From positions 1-64,000 of the forward strand of contig MHEE01000007.1 of assembly GCA_001805105.1 (NCBI GenBank): a stretch of DNA of 64,000 nucleotides, read 5' to 3'. Positions 27,655 through 36,047 of this stretch are shown piece after piece. The position numbers were made by a program, and so were the translations under genes. A model generated the notes under the pieces. The model saw nothing but the letters and a program-made list of their open reading frames with translations. It was not told the DNA's origin and searched no databases. Position 1 is the first letter of the stretch, and each line of letters starts with the position of its first letter. The DNA is from Nitrospirae bacterium GWF2_44_13. Lineage in GTDB: Bacteria; Nitrospirota; Thermodesulfovibrionia; Thermodesulfovibrionales; UBA1546.

Positions 27655-28869
27655 ATGGCAACAGTATTTCAGTGGTCAGGTAAGACTGCGAGAGGTGTTA
27701 TAGAATCAGGCGAGATTACTGCGGCTGCAAAAGAAGAGGTTGTAGCGCAGCTCAGAAGAAAAAATATAACAGCCACTTTGATTACTGAAAAAAAGGCCGG
27801 GAAAAAATTATTCGGCGGCTTTGGCGAGGGTAAAGTAGGCGACAAGGACATAGTTGTATTTACGAGGCAGTTCTCTACAATGATAGATGCAGGGCTTCCG
27901 CTTGTGCAGGCGCTTGATATTCTTTCAACGCAGGTTGAAAATAAAACACTTGCCAGAGTGCTGGGAGAGATTAAGGAAAATGTTGAGGCCGGTTCTACTT
28001 ATGCCGATTCATTGAAGAAGCACCCGAGGGTCTTTTCAGAACTTTATGCAAATATGGTGGCGGCAGGCGAGGCTGGCGGTATCCTTGATACAATTCTTAA
28101 CAGGCTTGCAGCGTATATAGAAAAGGCAATGAAATTAAAGAAGAAGGTTAAAGGCGCGATGGTATATCCGATAGTTGTTTCTACTGTTGCTATTTTGGCA
28201 ATTGCAATCATAATGATATTTGTGGTCCCGACATTTGAGAAGATGTTCGCACAGCTTGGCGGGACACTTCCGCTTCCCACGCAGATGATTATCAGCCTGA
28301 GTAAGTTTCTGGCAGGGATAGGCGGTATTCTGACAGGAGGCGCAATAGTCGGTTCTGTTGTTGCGCTAAAGCAGTTCAGGCGCACAGAAAAGGGCACGCA
28401 TATAACAGACAGGGTACTATTGAAACTGCCGATATTCGGGGCTCTTCTGAATAAAGTTGCCGTGGCAAAGTTTACGCGGACACTCGGGACGCTTGTCAGC
28501 AGCGGCGTGCCGATACTGGATGGGCTTGAGATAACAGCGAAGACCTCAGGGAATAAGGTGATTGAATATGCAATCATGGAGGTAAGAAAGCAGGTTACAG
28601 GAGGAAAGACCCTTGCTGATCCCTTGACCAAAGCCAAGGTATTCCCTCCGATGGTTACCCACATGATTTCTGTAGGCGAATCAACAGGCGCGCTTGATAC
28701 AATGCTCAATAAGATTGCTGATTTTTATGATGATGAGGTTGATGCGGCAGTCAACGCCCTGACATCCATGATGGAGCCCATGCTGATGGTATTCCTCGGC
28801 GGGTCGGTAGGTTTTATAGTAGTTGCAATGTATCTGCCGATATTTAAGCTCATTACGCTGATAAAATAG
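27655..28869 (+). CDS. pilC: Type IV pilus inner-membrane platform protein PilC
   Basis: A 404-residue protein with two T2SSF (GspF/PilC) domains, each ending in membrane segments: FTRQFSTMIDAGLPLVQALD near residue 65 and the second copy FTRTLGTLVSSGVPILDGLE near 272. It anchors the motor ATPases and feeds pilins into the fibre. It starts 6 bp after pilT. The following 7-bp repeat separates it from pilS. Confidence 0.95.
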   Translation: MATVFQWSGKTARGVIESGEITAAAKEEVVAQLRRKNITATLITEKKAGKKLFGGFGEGKVGDKDIVVFTRQFSTMIDAGLPLVQALDILSTQVENKTLARVLGEIKENVEAGSTYADSLKKHPRVFSELYANMVAAGEAGGILDTILNRLAAYIEKAMKLKKKVKGAMVYPIVVSTVAILAIAIIMIFVVPTFEKMFAQLGGTLPLPTQMIISLSKFLAGIGGILTGGAIVGSVVALKQFRRTEKGTHITDRVLLKLPIFGALLNKVAVAKFTRTLGTLVSSGVPILDGLEITAKTSGNKVIEYAIMEVRKQVTGGKTLADPLTKAKVFPPMVTHMISVGESTGALDTMLNKIADFYDDEVDAAVNALTSMMEPMLMVFLGGSVGFIVVAMYLPIFKLITLIK

Positions 28870-28876
28870 AAAAGGA

Positions 28877-28932
28877 AGCTGTCAGCTATCAGCTGTTAAG
28901 CTGAATGCTGAATGCTGAACGCTGAATGTCAG
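28877..28932. repeat. Inverted heptanucleotide repeat, AGCTRTC class, carrying the pilS start codon
   Basis: Left units agctgtc, agctatc, agctgtt; right units aagctga, atgctga, atgctga, acgctga, atgtcag. Read from the other strand the right arm gives TTCAGC units that mirror the left TCAGC units. The pilS ATG (28926) lies in the last unit. Confidence 0.8.
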
Positions 28933-30518
28933 ATGATATCCTGCTTAAAAAGGTAAAAGCCCTTATTTCCATAAGGGTTGTTTTTATCACAGCCCTTCTG
29001 GGTTCGTTTTTCTTGCTTCAGGTCGGATACGGGAGTTTTCCTTATCCACGCGCCACTTCAAACCTTATAGTAGCGCTTTATTCCCTGACAATAATTTATG
29101 TTTTTCTAATTGACAGAATAAAAACGTATTTTACATTTGCATACTTCCAGATTTTTATGGATGTTGCGGCCATAAATGTCCTTATATATCTTACAGGCGG
29201 GATTGAAAGCTGGTTTTCGTTCATTATGCTTCTAACAGTGATGTCGGCAAGCGCAGTCCTTAACAGGAAGGCAGGTTATGTTATTGCCACATTCAGCAGT
29301 ATTCTCTATGGAGTCATGATAGATCTTCAGTATTATAAACTCCTCCCGATAAAGTACGACTCTGCGCTTAATGAAAAAGATTTTCTTTACAATATTTTTG
29401 TGCACATAGCTGCTTTTTATATGATGGCATTCCTGAGCGGTTATCTCTCTTCAAGGCTTGAGAAGACAACGACAGCCCTTGAGCAGACTGATTCTGACCT
29501 GAAGGAGCTTTCGCTTTTCAACAAGGAGCTTATTGAGAGTATTCCGAGCGGGATATTTACAACTGATATTGATGGGCGTGTCTTAATATTTAACAGAGCT
29601 GCTGAAGACATAACAGGCATCACGAGAGAAAGAGCTCAAGGAGTCGGGATTGCTGAGGTGTTGCCATTCATGGGTTCTATCAGTGAAATAGACATGATAG
29701 AAAACACGATAAAACACCATCGAGATGGGGAGAAGGTTATCGGATTAAGGGTTTCATCGCTTGAGAGCATTGCTGGAGAGCTAACAGGCTTTATAGGCGT
29801 ATTTCAGGATATCACCATGCTTAAAAAGATGGAGATGGATATAAAGCATAAGGAAAAATGGGCAGCTATAGGCGAACTATCTGCGAATATAGCGCATGAG
29901 ATAAGGAATCCGTTAGCCTCTCTTAAAGGGGCGATAGAAATGCTGAGAGAGGACAGGGCGGCAAAGGAGCAAAAAGAAAGGCTGACAGAAATAGCATTGA
30001 AAGAGATGGATAGGCTGAATGGGATAATCACAGATTTTCTTATGTATTCAACGCCGAGGGCTGCCGAGTTCAGCGCTTTTGACCTCAATCTTGTGCTTGA
30101 TGACACGCTTGAATTGCTAAAAAATACAGCATCCGCAAGGAAGGATATTTCTATCACAAAGCATTTCGACGGGCCGCTTTTTGTTAATGCCGACCGTCAG
30201 AAAATGCACCAGGTTTTCTTGAATCTCGGAATGAATGCCTTAGAGTCAATGCCTGACGGAGGAGAGTTTTCTGTCAGCAGCAGGCGCACAGGCAGTTTTT
30301 TTGAAGTTGTTTTTAAGGATACAGGCATCGGTATTCCACAGGAAAATATCGTAAAGATATTTTATCCTTTTTTTACTACAAAAGATGAGGGCACAGGGCT
30401 CGGGCTGGCTATTGCATACAGAATTATTGAAGAACACGGGGGAAAGATGACTGTTGTAAGTAATCCAGGCGGAGGCGCAATTTTTAAGGTTATAATACCT
30501 GACAATGGAAAATCTTAA
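28926..30518 (+). CDS. pilS: Sensor histidine kinase PilS
   Basis: A 530-residue kinase. About six membrane segments (~15-180) as in PilS, a short coiled coil, a PAS domain (~195-300, IPSGIFTTDIDGRVLIFNRA), a HisKA domain with the phospho-acceptor H in NIAHEIRNPLASL near residue 322, and HATPase with DTGIGIPQENI and GTGLGLAIAYRI. PilS senses pilin in the membrane and phosphorylates PilR. The start ATG is part of a 7-bp repeat and no ribosome binding site precedes it. It overlaps pilR by 14 bp. Confidence 0.9.
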   Translation: MSDDILLKKVKALISIRVVFITALLGSFFLLQVGYGSFPYPRATSNLIVALYSLTIIYVFLIDRIKTYFTFAYFQIFMDVAAINVLIYLTGGIESWFSFIMLLTVMSASAVLNRKAGYVIATFSSILYGVMIDLQYYKLLPIKYDSALNEKDFLYNIFVHIAAFYMMAFLSGYLSSRLEKTTTALEQTDSDLKELSLFNKELIESIPSGIFTTDIDGRVLIFNRAAEDITGITRERAQGVGIAEVLPFMGSISEIDMIENTIKHHRDGEKVIGLRVSSLESIAGELTGFIGVFQDITMLKKMEMDIKHKEKWAAIGELSANIAHEIRNPLASLKGAIEMLREDRAAKEQKERLTEIALKEMDRLNGIITDFLMYSTPRAAEFSAFDLNLVLDDTLELLKNTASARKDISITKHFDGPLFVNADRQKMHQVFLNLGMNALESMPDGGEFSVSSRRTGSFFEVVFKDTGIGIPQENIVKIFYPFFTTKDEGTGLGLAIAYRIIEEHGGKMTVVSNPGGGAIFKVIIPDNGKS

Positions 30519-31872
30519 TAAAGGCAAAATTCTGGTTGTAGAAGATGAAAAAAGCATGAGGGAGGTGCTCGGCATCCTCCTTGAAGGGGAAGGGTATGAG
30601 GTAACCCTTGCCGCTGGCGGCATAGACGGCATGGCTCTTCTTAACAGGGACATATTTGACATGGCAATCACAGACATCAACATGCCGAAGGTTAATGGTT
30701 TTGAGATACTCAGAAAAGTGCGTGAGACTTCTCCTGACACACTTGTAATCATGATAACGGCATTCGGCACAACAGAATCTGCAATAGAGGCAATGCAGCT
30801 TGGCGCCTATGATTATATACACAAGCCGTTCAAGATAGATGAAATAAGGCTTGTAGTTAAAAAAGCGCTTGAAAAGCGCAGGCTGAGAGAAGAGGTTTCG
30901 ATACTCCGCGAAAAGATAAAGACAACATACGAATTCGGCAATATTTTCTGGAAGAACCCTAAGATGCAGGAACTGCTTGGCATCATACCGAGGATTGCGC
31001 AGAGCAATTCCAATGTCATAATAACGGGGGAAAGCGGCACTGGCAAGGAATTGGTTGCGACAGCTGTTCACAACCTCAGCACGAGAAAAGGGAAAAAGTT
31101 TGTTGATATAAACTGCGCTGCATTTCCTGAAGGCCTTCTGGAGAGTGAACTCTTCGGGCATATGAAAGGCGCATTCACAGGCGCGGCATATAATAAACAG
31201 GGCCTTTTTGAGATAGCTGACGGCGGGAGTGTTTTTCTTGACGAGATATGCGAGATGTCAATCAACCTTCAGGCAAAACTGCTGAGGGTGCTTGAGAACA
31301 GTATGTTCAGGAGGGTAGGCGGCACTGGTGATATAACGGTGGATGTGCGAATAATATCCGCTACAAATCAGGACATTAAAGAAGAAATTTCCGCAGGCAG
31401 ATTCAGAGAGGATTTATATTACAGGTTAAATGTGGTCCCACTGCATATTCCTCCTCTGAGAGAGAGAAAGGAAGATATCCCGATGCTTGTAGAGCATTTT
31501 CTAAAAAAGTTCTCATTTGCAGAGCGGAAGGTATCTCCCCAGGTCATGAAGCTTTTCATGGAATACCCGTGGAAAGGAAACGTCAGAGAGCTTGAAAATG
31601 TAATAGAGAGAATAGCGCTTTTAACGGATAGGGATGAGATAGCAATTGAGGATGTGCCACATGAGATGTTTATGTTTTCTGAAGACGCTAAATATATGCA
31701 GGATCTCACTAAAGACGGGGTAGACCTTGACAGCATCATTGAAGGTATGGAAAAGAAATATCTCTTGAATGCGCTGAAGATTACAGACGGAAATAAGACA
31801 GAAGCGGCAAGGCTGCTGAACCTTTCTTTCCGTTCATTCAGGCACAGGCTGTCAAAGTATGGTATAAAATAA
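30505..31872 (+). CDS. pilR: RpoN-dependent response regulator PilR
   Basis: A 455-residue NtrC-family activator. Receiver domain (1-120) with acceptor Asp in [13 protein letters not shown] near residue 55; AAA+ domain with [11 protein letters not shown] near 175 and the sigma-54 contact loop GAFTGA near 222; and a Fis-type helix-turn-helix at the end ([20 protein letters not shown]). It activates pilin transcription from RpoN promoters; the -24/-12 site at 9124 is the obvious local target. The reading frame overlaps pilS. Confidence 0.93.
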   Translation: MENLNKGKILVVEDEKSMREVLGILLEGEGYEVTLAAGGIDGMALLNRDIFDMAITDINMPKVNGFEILRKVRETSPDTLVIMITAFGTTESAIEAMQLGAYDYIHKPFKIDEIRLVVKKALEKRRLREEVSILREKIKTTYEFGNIFWKNPKMQELLGIIPRIAQSNSNVIITGESGTGKELVATAVHNLSTRKGKKFVDINCAAFPEGLLESELFGHMKGAFTGAAYNKQGLFEIADGGSVFLDEICEMSINLQAKLLRVLENSMFRRVGGTGDITVDVRIISATNQDIKEEISAGRFREDLYYRLNVVPLHIPPLRERKEDIPMLVEHFLKKFSFAERKVSPQVMKLFMEYPWKGNVRELENVIERIALLTDRDEIAIEDVPHEMFMFSEDAKYMQDLTKDGVDLDSIIEGMEKKYLLNALKITDGNKTEAARLLNLSFRSFRHRLSKYGIK

Positions 31873-31876
31873 ACAT

Positions 31877-32851
31877 ATGAAACTTGGCGAAGTATTAGTT
31901 AAAGAAGGGCTTATTACAAAGGAGCACCTGAGGCTTGCGCTTGAAAGGCAGGTTATCTTCGGAGGCAGGATAGGGACCAATATTGTTGAACTTGGCATTC
32001 TCACAGAAGACGAATTCACAAAATTCCTCAGCCGCTATCTCAAGATTCCGGTTATTGAGCCTGCTCAGCTGGCAAATATAGATGAAGAGACAATTTTTTC
32101 AATAAGCAAAGAGCTGGCGGAGAAATACAAGGCGATCCCGTTTAAAAAAGATAAAAACAGGCTTCATATGGCAATGCTTGACCCGAAGGATATGAAGGCA
32201 GTGGACGAGTTCAGGTTTATCAGCGGCTATGACATAATCCCTTATGCCGCATCTGAACTGAGGATTCTCTATGCTCTTGAGAAATATTACGGGATTAAAA
32301 GAGATCTCAGATATATAAGTATTTTTGACCGGATTGAGGAAGAAAAACAGGTCGTTGTCACGGATTCAGAGGAACTCAAGAAAATAAAACAGGCATTTGC
32401 AAATGTAACAGAAAAAGAGGAGATTGCAGGCATTCTCATAAGCGAGGCTCAGAAAGTTGTAAAAAGAGCAGCGCTGTTTGTAGTGAAGGGCAGTGGGGTT
32501 TCAGGATGGAAGGCCAAAGGATTAACAGTTGAGGGAGTTGATATCAGCGCATTGTCTTCAGGGGGGGCTTCATCTATATTTAATGATGTTCTTGTGAAGA
32601 AGGCTTATTACAGGGGCCCTGTGCTCAAGACGCCCGGCAATGAAGAGCTTATAAAAATACTGTCAGGAACGCCGCAGGACAGCCTCACAATCCCGATAAG
32701 CATAAGAGAGAGGGCAGTGGCTCTGCTTTATGCGGACAACGGGGTTGATGCGGTTCTGGACGCTAATGTGAATTATCTTAACACGCTGGTTTCAATGGCT
32801 TCCATGGCTTTTGAGATATTGATACTGAGGAAGAAGATGATGGAGATGTAA
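31877..32851 (+). CDS. Stand-alone MshEN (GspE N-terminal) domain protein
   Basis: A 324-residue protein starting 5 bp after pilR. Residues ~1-140 form the same two-motif MshEN domain as the PilB-like proteins (KLGEVLVKEGLITKEHL, RIGTNIVELGILTEDEF), but no ATPase core follows: no Walker A, no zinc cysteines. The C-terminal ~170 residues look like a GAF-type fold (ALFVVKGSGVSGWKAKG, LTIPISIRERAVALLYAD). This suggests a c-di-GMP or ligand sensor that may act on the pilus motor or PilR. The function is inferred from domain and operon position only. Confidence 0.7.
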   Translation: MKLGEVLVKEGLITKEHLRLALERQVIFGGRIGTNIVELGILTEDEFTKFLSRYLKIPVIEPAQLANIDEETIFSISKELAEKYKAIPFKKDKNRLHMAMLDPKDMKAVDEFRFISGYDIIPYAASELRILYALEKYYGIKRDLRYISIFDRIEEEKQVVVTDSEELKKIKQAFANVTEKEEIAGILISEAQKVVKRAALFVVKGSGVSGWKAKGLTVEGVDISALSSGGASSIFNDVLVKKAYYRGPVLKTPGNEELIKILSGTPQDSLTIPISIRERAVALLYADNGVDAVLDANVNYLNTLVSMASMAFEILILRKKMMEM

Positions 32852-32865
32852 CCGCATTTTTCAGC

Positions 32866-32894
32866 TTGACAAAATATATTCTTCTTGATAGTGT
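32866..32894 (+). promoter_or_regulatory. Putative promoter of the HU gene
   Basis: TTGACA at 32866-32871, 17-bp spacer, TAGTGT at 32889-32894. The -35 box is perfect and the -10 box is weak. Confidence 0.45.
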
Positions 32895-32916
32895 TACTGC
32901 ATTCAGTTATTAATCC

Positions 32917-32983
32917 AAGTTGAAAGTGAAAAGTTTTAAATCATTTAACTCTCAACTTTAAACTCTTAATTTTTAACTTTTAC
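32917..32983. repeat. Inverted heptanucleotide repeat, AAAGTTN class, before the HU gene
   Basis: Units aagttga, aagtgaa, aagtttt, a turn at aaatcat, then ttaactc, tcaactt, taaactc, ttaattt, ttaactt. It lies between the promoter and the start of the HU gene, so it would be in the mRNA leader. Confidence 0.75.
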
Positions 32984-33002
32984 AATGAAAGGGGGTAAGT
33001 TA

Positions 33003-33275
33003 ATGACAAAGGCGGAGCTTATTGACAAGATAGCTTCGGGTGCGGGGCTGAGCAAGACAGATGCTTCAAAGGCGCTGGATTCAACTTTAAATGCGATCAA
33101 GGCATCATTAAAAAAAGGGCAGAAAGTTACACTTGTCGGTTTCGGAGCATTCTCAACCGTGAGGCGTAAAGCCAGAAAAGGGCGTAATCCAAAAACAGGA
33201 CAGGTTATCAATATTCCGGCTGCAAGAGTGCCGAAATTCATATCAGGCAAAGCGCTTAAAGATGCAGTGAAATAA
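33003..33275 (+). CDS. HU-family DNA-binding protein
   Basis: A 90-residue HU/IHF-type protein: N-terminal helices ([20 protein letters not shown]), the [12 protein letters not shown] segment, and the DNA-wrapping arm with the [10 protein letters not shown] signature and conserved Pro. It bends and compacts DNA as a dimer. The ATG at 33003 follows GGGGGT with good spacing, so it is preferred to an in-frame ATG six codons upstream. A terminator follows. Confidence 0.94.
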   Translation: MTKAELIDKIASGAGLSKTDASKALDSTLNAIKASLKKGQKVTLVGFGAFSTVRRKARKGRNPKTGQVINIPAARVPKFISGKALKDAVK

Positions 33276-33285
33276 TTTACTATTT

Positions 33286-33328
33286 ACCCTGTTAGAGAAG
33301 ATAATTTCTAACGGGGTATTATTTTTTT
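33286..33328 (+). terminator. Terminator of the HU gene, overlapping the convergent gene's stop
   Basis: ACCCTGTTAGA pairs with TCTAACGGGGT (one G-T wobble) around a GAAGATAATT loop and is followed by ATTATTTTTTT. The T run overlaps the stop codon of the DHH-CBS-PAP gene on the other strand. Confidence 0.8.
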
Positions 33329-35985
33329 AGATATTTTTCTATGATAAATCTTTCTTCGTCTTCTTTATTTTTCAGCCTGCCCCTTAGTTTTTCGTCAAGC
33401 AGTTCTGAAAAAAGTTTAGAGTAAACCGGTCCGGGTTTGACGCCTATTTTTTGCAAATCCTTACCTTTCAGAATCGGTTTTACTTTTCTTAACTCGATCA
33501 GATATTGAGATATAGCTTTCTGTTTCTGTTTGCTTTTGCTCTGAGCCATTGAGAACAGAAGGATTTCAAGGCTGACGCCATTAAGAACATGATACAGCTC
33601 CGCGGGGTCATTTACGGGAAGCTTGTTCAGTATATCCTTTGACTGTGTTATGCCTTTTATTATCATCTCTCTTATCCTGGGCGGCGGTGACAGCCTTTCA
33701 ATTGCCGCGTTCCTTTCTTCCTCTTTGAGGGTGGACAGCAGAGCCGTAAGGTAAAGCGCTCCTCTCTCAGGACTTTCCTCAAGAAAAAGCAGATTAAACC
33801 ATGCGAGAGTCTCAAACATAGACTGCAGTGTTGATTCAAGCGCATCATTGAATAAGAGATTAGGATGAATTACCTTTAACAGCCCGAATTCGGAAAGTCT
33901 CTTAAGTGTCTTTATAGGTGCTGTTTCGCTGAATGCAAGCAGAAGTTCCTCGTAGAGCCTTGCTCCTGAAAGCCTGCTGAAGAGATCCAGTTTGAGAGCT
34001 GACCTGATAAGGGTTTCCGTGTGTTTGCTGAGCTTAAAGCCGAATCTTTCTGAAAACCTTACTGCCCTGAAGGCCCTTGTCGGATCCTCAATAAAACTCA
34101 GATTGTGTATAACCCGTATGATTTTTTCTCTGAGGTCGCGCTGCCCTCCGAAGAAGTCTATCAACAGCCCGAAATCCTTTAGATTGAGTTTTACGGCAAG
34201 CGTGTTGATTGTAAAATCCCTCCTGTAAAGGTCTTTCTTTATTGAAGATGTCTCCACTTTCGGAAGCGACGCCGGAGATTCATAATACTCTGTCCTGGCA
34301 GTTGCCACATCTATTTTGAGTTTTGAGTTTTGAGTTTTGAGTCCTGCCCCTGAACTCTGAACTCCGAACTCTGGGCTCAAAATAACCTTGGCTGTGCCGA
34401 ACCTCTCATGCGTTCTTATCTTTGCATTCAGTTTCCTGCCAAATGCTTTTGCAAAGGAAATTCCGTCTCCCTCAACAACAATGTCAATGTCAAGATTTTC
34501 TTTGCCTCTTAGCAAATCTCTTACCGAACCGCCGACAAGATATGCGTTAATACCGAGCTGATCCGCAATCTCTCCTGCAAGTTTGAGGATGGAGTATATT
34601 TCAGCCGGAAATTTTTCCTTAAGGAGTACGGCTATGTTTCTCCCTATAGATGGCGCCTCCCTTGCATCTGATTTATCAAGCCTGCGCCGTTTTAAAAATT
34701 CCTCGTAGATGGTTCTTAAAAGGTCAGTTCTTGTTATTGCGCCGGCGATATTGCCTTTCTCTGTTACCGGCATAAATCTCTGATTATGTTCTATCATCAT
34801 CTGTTCTATTTGCCTGATAGATGTGTCAGGGCTGACGGTTGCCGCATCAGTTGTGCAGAAATCTATAGCTTTGCTTTTGCCAAATCCGTGAAAAAGCGCT
34901 TTTTCAACAATTTCCCTTGATATTAAGCCTGTATACTTTGCGTTTTTTATAACAGGCAGGACGTTCACGCCGTATTTGGTCATTATTGTTTCTATTTCCT
35001 TTACACTGCTGTCCCAGTTTATGCTTACGACAGGGCTTGTCATAATATCCGATGCAACTTTGCCCGGCTTTACATTATCAAGTATAATTCTCGTCAGCTT
35101 TTCTTCAACTATCTCAAGAGATTCCTCTTTTACAGTAGCCGCGGCTGCCGTAGAATGGCCTCCGCCGCGGCCGTTGAACTCTCTCATTACATCTGCGACA
35201 TTGAGTTCAGGCGCACGGCTTCTTGCCACTATAAGTATTTTCCCTTCCATCCTGAGGAGCACGAATAATGCATCAATGTCTTCCATATCCATTATCCTGT
35301 GTGCGAGATGCGCGGCATCACCCAAATAACTATCACTGGAGGCTTTAGCTATTTTTATCCGTATCCCGCTGATGACGATTTCTTTTGACGACTGGATAAG
35401 TTCATTGAGGATGTTAAGTTCTTCATGGCTCATTTCCAATCTGAGAAAACTTGAGACTATGTTCAAATTTGCGCCGCGTTTGATGAGATAGGCGGCGGCA
35501 AGGAGATCCCGCTCTGTCGTGGATGGGAAAAGCAGCGAGCCTGTCTCTTCATATATGCCGAGACACAGGATGGTTGCCTCCATTGGCGAGGGGTGAAGTT
35601 TTTTGTCTTTCAATATCTCTGAAAATATAGTCGCTGTAGCGCCTACTTCCTCAATAATCTCAAAACTGCCGCGTATATCTCCTTTTGCAAATGGATGATG
35701 GTCGTATATGTGTATGCTTATCCCGTGTTTGGAAATCAGTTCTGCAAACTGCCCTATCCTCGGAGGATTCTTCGTATCAACAATAATCAGCCGCGTAATC
35801 TTCGACAGGTCAATGTCTTTAATCCGCTTGATCTCGACAGGCTCAAAGGCCTCTATGAAATCCCTTAGTTTTTTTTCCTGGGAGCCCGCAAAGACTATCT
35901 CTGCCTCAGGGTAGAGTTTCTTTGCAGCAACCATTGAAGCGAGGGAATCAAAATCAGCGTTTATGTGGGAAGTTATTATATCCAT
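33319..35985 (-). CDS. DHH/DHHA1-CBS-poly(A) polymerase fusion, A-adding tRNA nucleotidyltransferase type
   Basis: An 888-residue fusion. DHH phosphoesterase domain (NADFDSLAS, VDTKNPPRIG, YDHHPF) with a DHHA1 part (GRGGGHSTAAAA near residue 278), two CBS domains (~305-420), then a class II nucleotidyltransferase: LVGGSVRDLLRGKENLDIDIV near 485-505, RRDFTINTLAV and the IEDPTRAFRAVRFSERF motif. Fusions of this layout in Aquificota, Nitrospirota and deltaproteobacteria are A-adding or CCA-adding enzymes that mature tRNA 3' ends; the DHH part may add RNase or nucleotide-sensing activity. Residues ~537-557 are an insertion written in a 7-bp inverted repeat, between FGTAKVILSPE and IDVATARTEYYE in the catalytic palm. 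Confidence 0.88.
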   Translation of the reverse strand: MDIITSHINADFDSLASMVAAKKLYPEAEIVFAGSQEKKLRDFIEAFEPVEIKRIKDIDLSKITRLIIVDTKNPPRIGQFAELISKHGISIHIYDHHPFAKGDIRGSFEIIEEVGATATIFSEILKDKKLHPSPMEATILCLGIYEETGSLLFPSTTERDLLAAAYLIKRGANLNIVSSFLRLEMSHEELNILNELIQSSKEIVISGIRIKIAKASSDSYLGDAAHLAHRIMDMEDIDALFVLLRMEGKILIVARSRAPELNVADVMREFNGRGGGHSTAAAATVKEESLEIVEEKLTRIILDNVKPGKVASDIMTSPVVSINWDSSVKEIETIMTKYGVNVLPVIKNAKYTGLISREIVEKALFHGFGKSKAIDFCTTDAATVSPDTSIRQIEQMMIEHNQRFMPVTEKGNIAGAITRTDLLRTIYEEFLKRRRLDKSDAREAPSIGRNIAVLLKEKFPAEIYSILKLAGEIADQLGINAYLVGGSVRDLLRGKENLDIDIVVEGDGISFAKAFGRKLNAKIRTHERFGTAKVILSPEFGVQSSGAGLKTQNSKLKIDVATARTEYYESPASLPKVETSSIKKDLYRRDFTINTLAVKLNLKDFGLLIDFFGGQRDLREKIIRVIHNLSFIEDPTRAFRAVRFSERFGFKLSKHTETLIRSALKLDLFSRLSGARLYEELLLAFSETAPIKTLKRLSEFGLLKVIHPNLLFNDALESTLQSMFETLAWFNLLFLEESPERGALYLTALLSTLKEEERNAAIERLSPPPRIREMIIKGITQSKDILNKLPVNDPAELYHVLNGVSLEILLFSMAQSKSKQKQKAISQYLIELRKVKPILKGKDLQKIGVKPGPVYSKLFSELLDEKLRGRLKNKEDEERFIIEKYLKK
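34314..34377. repeat. Inverted heptanucleotide repeat, GAGTTYN class, inside the nucleotidyltransferase
   Basis: Four perfect ttttgag units, an 8-nt loop tcctgccc, then ctgaact, ctgaact, ccgaact, ctgggct. It is in frame and adds a VQSSGAGLKTQNSKLK-like stretch to the protein. Confidence 0.9.
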
Positions 35986-36047
35986 CTTATTTATGCCCTG
36001 TAGTTAACGCTCTGCCAATTATTGCGGACCGCAAAGAGGCGCCGGCT

